Below, one piece after another: positions 57,571 through 64,000 of a stretch of 64,000 bases of DNA. Origin of the DNA: Chelydra serpentina (Eukaryota > Chordata > Testudines > Chelydridae); NCBI GenBank assembly GCA_037349315.1, contig JBAIAC010000051.1, positions 28,308,001 to 28,372,000 of the forward strand. Direction: 5' to 3'. The translations under genes were made by a program, and so were the position numbers. Under the pieces are notes generated by a model, which was given only the letters and a program-made list of their open reading frames with translations, made no database searches and had not been told where the DNA came from. Each line of letters begins with the position of its first letter. Position 1 is the first letter of the stretch.

Positions 57571-57690
57571 CAGGGCCGGCTCCAGGCACCAGCTGACCAA
57601 GCACGTGCTTGGGGCGGCACCTGGAGGGGGGCGGCGCTGAGGTTGGCTTTTGGTGGTTTTTTTTTTGTTTAAAAAAAACAACATTCTTCC
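57571..57690. mobile_element. hAT-type element end
   Basis: CAGGGCCGGCTCCAGG at 57571 followed by gcttggggcggcacctgg is the start of a common reptile hAT-type repeat. The same gcttggggcggc block occurs near 30295. The other end was not found; it may lie within or beyond the minisatellite. Confidence 0.45.
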
Positions 57691-58285
57691 CAGGTGGGGC
57701 AGTGGGCCACGGGCGATCCCCGCTCCCTGCCGGCGCCCCAGTCAGGGCAGCGGAGCCACGGGCGAGCCCCACTCCCTGCCGGCGCCCCAGCCTGGGCAGT
57801 GGGGCCGCAGGGAGGCCGCCCTCCCTGCCGGCGCCCTGGCCGGGGCAGCGGGGAGCGGCATTACCCCGGCCAGGGGACCGGGGCCGTGGGGATGGCGCGC
57901 TCCCCACCAGTGCCCCGGCCGGGGCAGCGCGGGGCGGCATCGCCCCGGCAGGGGGACCCGGGAAACCGCCCTCCCCTCCGGCGCCCCGGCCGGGGCAGCA
58001 GTGGGGATGCCACGCTCCCTGCCAGCACCCCAGCCGGGGCAGCAGGGAGCGGCATCGCCCCGGCTGGGGGACCAGGGCCGCGGAGCCCTGAGGGAGCCGC
58101 CCTCCCCACCAGCGCCGCAGCCAGGGCAGTGGGGAAGCTGCACTCCCCGCCGGCGCCCCAGGCAGCGGGGCCATGGGGAAGACACCCTCTCAGTCGGCGC
58201 CCCGGCCGGGGTGGTAGCGGGGCTGCTGCGCTCCCCGTCGACGCCCCGGCCTGGGCAGCGGGAAGCGGCATCGCCCCAGCCGGGG
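57690..58285. repeat. GC-rich minisatellite
   Basis: Units built of ctccctgccggcgcccc, agcctgggcagtgggg and ggagcggcatcgccccgg repeat about seven to nine times, with unit length varying around 55-100 bp. It gives long open frames in several frames on both strands, which are products of composition. Confidence 0.8.
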
Positions 58286-58290
58286 GACAA

Positions 58291-59304
58291 ATGGGTTTCC
58301 CTAACTGTGGAGGGGAGATAGATGGGACACACATTCCTATTCTGGCACCACTCCACCTAGCATCAGAGTACATTAATTGGAAGGGGTATTTCTCTACATA
58401 GGCGCCAACTCTGTGGGTGCTCCGGGGCTGGAGCACCCATGGGGAAAAATTGGTGGGTGCAGAGCACCCACCGGCAGCTCCCTGCCATCCCCGGGGCCTG
58501 CGCCCAGCTCCCCGCCAGCCCCGGGACCCCCGGCAAGCTCACCTCAGCACCGGGAGACGTTGCGGGGCCCTGCCCCCAACGCTGAGTGACATGGCATCGG
58601 GGGCGGGGCCCTGCACTGTCACCCGGCATCAGGGGCGGGGCCCGGCGTCGGGGGAGGGGCCCCGCCCCTGACTCCGGGCATCAGCCCCCACCGGCGCCAC
58701 CAGAATTTGGCGCCTATGTTTCTCTATGGTTCTCCAGGCACTTGTGGATCACCAAGGGCGTTTCATTGACATTAATGCAGGCTGGCCCAGAAAGGTGCAT
58801 GACGCACGCATCTTTCGGAATACTGCCCTGTTCAGGAAGCTGCAGGTCGGGACTTTTTTCCCAGAGAAGAAGATCGTGGTAGGGGAAGTCGTAATGCCCA
58901 TTGTGATCCTTGGAGACCCCGCTTACCCGTTAATGCTGTGACTCATGAAACCCTACACAGGGAGCCTTGACAGTAGCAAGGAATGGTTCAACTACAGGCT
59001 GAGCCGGTGCCGAATGACTGTGGAGTGTGCTTTTGGCCATTTAAAGGACCGCTGGCGATCTCTGTATGGGAAGCTGGACTTGGCCGAACACAGCATCCCC
59101 GCGGTTATATCCGCGTGCTGTACCCTCCATAATATTTGTGAAGGGAAGGGTGAAATCTTCACTCAGGCATGGACCTCCGAGGTTCAACACCTGGAGTCTG
59201 AATTTGCACAGCTGAATAGCAGGGCTATTAGACGGGCCCAGCGCGGGCCTGCAAGGATTAGGGATGCCTTGAGGGAGCAATTTGAGGCTGAAAACCCTCA
59301 GTAA
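58291..59304 (+). pseudogene. PIF/Harbinger transposase (HARBI1-like), split by a MITE
   Basis: The DDE transposase of PIF/Harbinger elements cuts and rejoins DNA at 3-bp targets. Seen here: IDGTHIPI (first Asp), INWKGYFS, then after the MITE VLQALVDHQGRF, WPRKVHDARIFRN, GDPAYPLM (second Asp), LMKPYTG, MTVECAFGHLKDRW (catalytic Glu), ACCTLHNI and the end FEAENPQ. All three acidic residues are kept. Two things disable it: the insertion at 58397-58718, and a TGA at 58939-58941 where the family has Trp. The usual N-terminal HTH part is absent and replaced by the minisatellite. An AATAAA-like sequence follows near 59427. Confidence 0.88.
58397..58718. mobile_element. hAT MITE, CATAGGCGC family, copy B
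   Basis: The ends are CATAGGCGCCAACT and ATTTGGCGCCTATG (12 matching bases inverted). Perfect 8-bp target duplications TTTCTCTA flank it (58389-58396 and 58719-58726). Removing the element and one duplication restores the transposase frame exactly (Ser-Met join). It has no coding capacity. Confidence 0.92.
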
Positions 59305-59700
59305 TGTCTGGTGCCCTGCATGGAAGTGAAGTGCAGTGGTTCCAATGTTAGTAGGAATCTGTGTTTGCTAAGCTGACTTGCTGTGCTTGTTTCTTTCCTG
59401 GGCTAAGGTATCTTTTACTTTATGCAAAAATAAAGAATGTTTTCAAAGCCAAAAAATGCATTTATTGGAAAGAAAATTCATTTATTGAAAAGAAACACAA
59501 CTGCTTGGGAAACAGAAAGGGCAAGGGGGTGGGGTGGGGAACGGTTCAATCACAGATTTGCATATGTCCTGTTCTCATACTCAGCCTTCCTGTCTGGAGT
59601 GCAGTGCAATGAGTGCTGCACTTCAGGATGGCTATAATTCAGGATGGGGGTAGAGTGCAGTGGGCAAGGGTTGTAGTTTTCAGGGCTGGGTGGTGAAGCT
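59305..59700. mobile_element. Harbinger element 3' spacer
   Basis: The sequence after the transposase (ttattggaaagaaaattc, ttgaaaagaaacacaactgc, cagaaagggcaaggggg) is what usually separates the two convergent genes of reptile Harbinger elements. The second gene is not seen here because a DIRS-like element follows. Confidence 0.45.
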
Positions 59701-60022
59701 ACAAGTTCTTCTTCGAGTAATGTACCTATGGTTGCTCCACGTTAGGTGTCTGTGCGCCCCTGCGCCTCTATTCGGAGATTTTTGGTAGCAGCGTCCCATT
59801 GAGCCCGTGCATGTGCCCTCCCTCCCTCATGGTCTGAGGCTATTTAGCACTGCAGGGGGGGGGGAACCCCCCTCACTTCCTTCTCTACCGCCTTTGGCCT
59901 CTGACAGAAGGAGCAGTTGTCCCTTCCTTATCTGTGTCATTAGCATAAGTAGTGTTTGTTTTGTTACCTTTGTTCCCCTTAAAAGTAGTTAGGCTAGTGT
60001 TTCTTTATTGTATTCCTTTGGT

Positions 60023-60025
60023 TTG

Positions 60026-60053
<28 letters not shown>
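60023..60053. repeat. GA microsatellite
   Basis: There are about thirteen ga units after tttgga. Confidence 0.9.
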
Positions 60054-60057
<4 letters not shown>

Positions 60058-62460
60058 GAACTTCCGTTTCCTGCCCTGTCTGGGGACATTCCTTCCCTCA
60101 CCCCCTCAGGCATCTAGTAGACTCATAATTATTTTCTTTTTCAGTTTAAAAAAAAAGTGAAGAGGACATTCTTCTGCATTCCTCCCTGCTGAGGATGACA
60201 GCCCCCTGCCCAGGGGCTTGTCTGGCTCTCTCTGCTCCAGGGGAAGCCTCTCCTGATAGGAATCGTTACTGTACTGGCCAGACACTCACTGTGCCTGGCA
60301 GAGCCTCACAGAAATGCTTTACTTGCCACAGCTAAAACTGCAGCCTCACAGGAGCTTTGAGCTGAAGTAAAAATTCCTCCCTATGGAGAAAACACTTCAG
60401 CCTGCAGGGGACTCTGGTGGGTGTTGACCCCAGATTATCCCCGGAGCCTTCACTTCAAAGGGGACGAGTTGTGAAGAGGAGAAGAGAGCTGCAGACTCCC
60501 CCTGGAAAGGCTCCTCCGAGCTCTGGTCTGCCAGAGGAGTGTTCCCCAGTGCAGCCATCTCGGCACCGTACCGAGCAACTGGGGAACACAAGAGGGGCTT
60601 CCACAGCCATACTCTGAGGCAATGATACCGTACCATATCTTATCTAAAAGAGCAGCACACAGAAGCCCTGCTGTCAATTCTGCTACCGCACCGACACACC
60701 AGAGGCTTCCTGAGGCAAGGGTATCACCCCCTAAGGAGAGGGGATAGTTACCGTACCATATCTAAAAGAGTGGCACAGAGAAACCCTTTGGTACCAGGTG
60801 CAACAAAACTCCCATCTAGGAAGTGTTCTGCACCTTCCCAGTCATCGATACTGATTACAGATGCTCCTCTGTGGTTCCACATGAGCCCATGGTAACACAT
60901 GTGTTCTAAGACTCTGAAGACCTGTGGCCTCAGTACCCAAGGAGAGAGAATTACCGTACCATCTCTAAAAAAGTGCCACCAACAAACTTTTTGTACTGGG
61001 CAAAACTCTCACTTAAGGAGTGCTCTGCCCAACTATCGGTACTAACAATGTACCATGGACACTCCTCTGTGGTACCAAATGATCCCAGGGTACTGCATGA
61101 GCTCTGGTACCCTGGAGAAGAACCACTAGTCAGGAAGAACCACTATCCCCATTACTTGGTACCAGGATCCCGGTATCTAGCACATCCCGGCACCCAAAAT
61201 CACTCTTACCACTGGGCTGTATACTGCCAATACCCCACTCAGCGGCACCCTTACCCACTGATGAATCTGACAATGGCAAGTCGGAGATGATTCCCTGGCC
61301 CCTCATGGTGGCCCACCACCACGCTTCAAGGGTCATCCCCAATTCCATCACGCCAACTGCCTGTGCCCGCCTTCCTGCCTCTCCCTCCCAAGGCCATATC
61401 GGCGATATACACATGGCGTGACTGCCCCCGGTGTCTCTCAGGGAGAGTCCACCAGCTGGTTTGCTACAGCCTGGCATCTGACCCAGGACGAGAGAGCTTT
61501 TTCAGAACAGCGCGCAGAAAAAAAAAAAAAGCTACCTCTTCTGCACACTTCTCATCTCTCCCAGATGAGACTGTGCTGCCCACCCCTCATCATTAGGTGA
61601 AGATTTAAGAACTTTTGGGATCTTACCAAGCGGATGGCAGAGAAGCTGCAGATTCCCCTACAGGAGGTGGCAGATACACATCACAAGTTGGTGGAAATTC
61701 TGCACACTACCTTCTCATCTAGAACTGTCCTCCCAATTAATGACCTGATCCTACCAAAGTCATCTGGCAGAACCAGCCTCCATCGCACCAACCACTCTCC
61801 CCAGAGAGGCAGACTTTGTTTTCAACATCTGCAACCCAACTCTATCATAGTGGATGTGGTTAATGCATGAAGCAAGCAACATAATGCCAAATCAACTCCA
61901 TATGATCAGGCTTCGCAAGATGGCGTATTCATCGACAACATTACTCCATTGGATGTAGCTGTTACATCTGCCCGCCCAGTCTCCATGACAGCAGTACTGA
62001 GGTGGGTTGTGGATTTTCTGTTCGCTACACCTCTCTAGGTTGTCCAAAGAGCTACAGACTTCCAGTTTGAAGGGCCAAACTCTTTGTGGAGAAGACAGAT
62101 TTCTCTCCACATTCTCAAGGAGTCTCGGACCGCACTACACTCCTTACGAATCTACACTGTAGAACAGAAGAGAAGATATACCTCTCAACCACACCTCAGA
62201 TCACAATCTTCCCAATACTCATCATCTCAGTGCGGTTATGGGCCACAATGTAAGAGGCCCGGGGCTCAAAAGTGAGAACAATCGGCACCCCAGTCCATGA
62301 CCTCTCAAACTGCTCCTTATAAGCACTTTTGATGAGCTGGTCGGGGGCCTGACCAATGATACCTTACAGTGTCAGCTGCCATCTATGCACCTGTCACGAC
62401 ACTTACCTTACTTCACTGCAATTAGGACCAGCTCTAGAGCAAAGAGAGTGATTTCTAGCC

Positions 62461-62610
62461 CTGAACCTACAGGGTGCCTACTTCCATATCTCAATACAAC
62501 CATCGACAGGACATTTCCTACTGCTTACCTTTGGAGCAGCATCATTATCAGTACAGACTGCTCTGCAGAGGGTATTCTCCAAGGTTCACTTCATTATAGT
62601 GGCATCCTAA
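62461..62610 (+). pseudogene. DIRS-like reverse transcriptase fragment
   Basis: The frame reads LNLQGAYFHISIQPS, GHFLLLTFGA and ALQRVFSKV and ends at a stop. It aligns with DIRS RT motif A (LDLQDAYFHI), where the catalytic Asp is here Asn (AAC at 62464-62466). The motif B and C regions (with the second Asp pair) are not recognisable. Confidence 0.65.
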
Positions 62611-63753
62611 TCCCGGTACAGTGACTGGACTTTATCAGCACCAACCTGATGCGGTATGCGCGAGAGCCCTCCTCTCAATACCCACATTCACCACCCTGGG
62701 ACACAAGTCTCCCTAATATTCTGGGGAGCTCACCTACACAACAAGTTTCAGAACAAAGAGCCTTCCACAGAAATGACCTTCCATATCACTCTTTTGGGAT
62801 AAGGGCTGTCAGGAGTCCCTGTGCACAAACTGCTTTTCACCAAAAACAACACACAAAGGTTATGATGGACTTTATGTGACCTGTATGTTTTGTATAAACC
62901 ACCAAGGAGCTGCTAGATCTCCCTCCCTCTACAAGACAGCATTCAAACTTTGGAATTGATGCACCCATCACAATGTGCTCATCTCAGCCGTCTCTCTACA
63001 AGGGATACAGAGTGGTACAACCAACAGTCTCAGTTGGAATTTTCTCACAACAAAGAGTGTATACTGACTTCAGAGGTGCTTCAAGATATAGCCACCCTTT
63101 AGGGAACCAGGCCTATGGATCTCTTCTCTACTCATCGGAACAAGAAAGCCCTGGAGCAGTAACAAGGACCTACATTTCCTTGGGGAAACATTCGCTATCA
63201 GTTGCCCTCATCTTCCCAAGGGACAGGGCTCACTTGTATGTCTTTCCCAGTTTTCCTATTCTATCCAAGATTCTGTTGAAAATTCAATGAAACAAAGCGA
63301 GACTTATTCTGATTGCCCCTCTTGACTATGACAAGTCTGGCTACCTTACCTGATGCAGGTGGCAATATGCCCTCCTGTTCCTCTGACTTCAGCCCATTCC
63401 TCACCCACTCTCTTAAAGCAATGGGCTGACCCTTCACCCCAACCCGTGGGTCCTCTGCCTCCAGGCTTGGATTTTTTTCTTCGTTCCAAGGCTTAGAAGC
63501 AGAATGCTCCGACAAGCTGAAACATGTGTTGCAACACAACCACAAGTTGACCACTCCACATACCTATCTACAACATGGAAACAGCTCCAAGTGTGTACCA
63601 TTCCAAACGGATAGACCCAACCTCATCTTTCCTCCCTGTGATTTTCCACTATATTTAAACTCTCACTCCGCTCCCTTAAGGTACATCTCATGGCGAAAAT
63701 GGCTTCCCACTTGGAGTTTGCTCAACCACTAATGTGTAGATTCTTTAAGGACA

Positions 63754-63978
63754 TTGGGGACTCTCTTCCCCTACGTGACACCACCCGCTCCATCCTGGGA
63801 TTTTAATCTAGTTCTCAGGGCTCGGACTAGACCTCCCTCCGAGTGCAGGGCAACTTGTTCTCTCTTACACCTGTCCTTGACGACAGCATTTCTAATTGCC
63901 ATCGCCTCTGCTAGGCACATACAAGAAATATCAGCCCTGATGGCACACACATCATTCACGCGCTTTTTTTTTTTCTAA
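63754..63978 (+). pseudogene. DIRS-like tyrosine recombinase, N-terminal part
   Basis: PPAPSWDFNLVLRART, SLLHLSLTTAFLIAIASAR and EISALMAHTSFTR follow the core-domain start of DIRS recombinases. The Arg in ASAR.. would be the first of the R-H-R-Y set. A poly-T tract (63965-63976) and a stop end the frame, and the rest is outside the window. Confidence 0.6.
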
Positions 63979-64000
63979 GGATGAAGTAACTCTAAGACCA

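Larger units (their letters stand above)
59701..64000 (+). mobile_element. DIRS-like retrotransposon, decayed, runs off the window
   Basis: DIRS elements use a tyrosine recombinase instead of an integrase. The left end (ttcttcgagtaatgtacc; ctgtgcgcccctgcgcc; gagatttttggtagc) fits a reptile DIRS terminal region. In order on the + strand are a gag-like region without clear motifs (about 60100-62300), an RT motif (62461-62610), an RNase H-side block DLFSTHRNKKALEQ (near 63118-63160) and a recombinase start WDFNLVL ... TAFLIAIASARHIQE (63790-63950). Many stops and shifts separate them. The right part lies outside the window. Confidence 0.7.

Noticed and set aside
57557..58436. Long open frames (150-235 codons) on both strands in several frames
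   Set aside because: They lie in the GC-rich minisatellite, where stop codons are rare by composition, and their products are Ala/Pro/Gly/Arg repeats without domains.
1..64000. CRISPR arrays, bacterial operons or phage genes
   Set aside because: The window is vertebrate nuclear DNA with introns, SINEs and LINEs; no regularly spaced repeats with unique spacers were seen.
35030..64000. Exons of TRPC4AP or other mammalian EDEM2 neighbours (PROCR, MMP24)
   Set aside because: Looked for because of mammalian synteny; no frame with recognisable similarity was found on either side of EDEM2.

Overview
The window is vertebrate nuclear DNA, most probably from a turtle. It holds one host gene with short exons and canonical GT-AG introns in a landscape of retrotransposons and DNA transposons. 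The repeat mix supports the assignment: tRNA-derived SINEs with A/B-box heads and CR1-like tails (Cry I type), CR1 LINEs ending in ATTCTATG repeats, Tx1-like, RTE-like and Penelope-like retroelements, a DIRS-like element, hAT and PIF/Harbinger elements, and diverged MIR-like SINEs. The species call is an inference from these families.

The only host gene recognised is EDEM2 on the + strand (23448-34961, 11 exons, 577 codons plus stop). It encodes a GH47-family alpha-mannosidase-like protein of ER-associated glycoprotein degradation. It starts inside a CpG-rich, TATA-less promoter (about 23230-23920) and has an AATAAA signal at 34996-35001. Its introns hold a SINE, hAT-type MITEs and a C-rich minisatellite. 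All splice junctions keep frame and the protein looks intact.

Layout. 1-365: C-terminus of ORF2 plus 3' UTR of a Tx1-like LINE cut by the window edge. 366-23200: gene-poor DNA with SINEs, MIR-like pieces, a Harbinger fragment, a Penelope-like element with a 143-bp inverted duplication (9979-10772), a solo LTR (11553-12264), a hAT element with exact-looking ends (12467-12964), RTE-like LINE pieces and a GAAA microsatellite. 23200-35030: EDEM2. 36644-37312: a truncated CR1. 38190-48619: LTR pieces that carry two Tx1-like copies at the same target position, with a CR1 between them. 48630-50293: a hAT transposase relic with a Penelope-like fragment inside. 52499-57162: an almost complete CR1 with ORF1 (zinc finger plus SGNH esterase) and ORF2 (endonuclease plus RT), broken by stops, frameshifts and a nested CR1 tail. 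57571-59700: a GC-rich minisatellite and a Harbinger transposase pseudogene split by a hAT MITE. 59701-64000: a decayed DIRS-like element running off the window.

The most interesting signal is the Tx1-like pair. One copy has a long ORF1, but ORF2 is removed from just after its start to the 3' UTR. Both copies sit at the same spot in the same LTR family, with target duplications of about 31-38 bp. This suggests a target-specific, ORF1-bearing but non-autonomous retrotransposon. No new host gene system was found.
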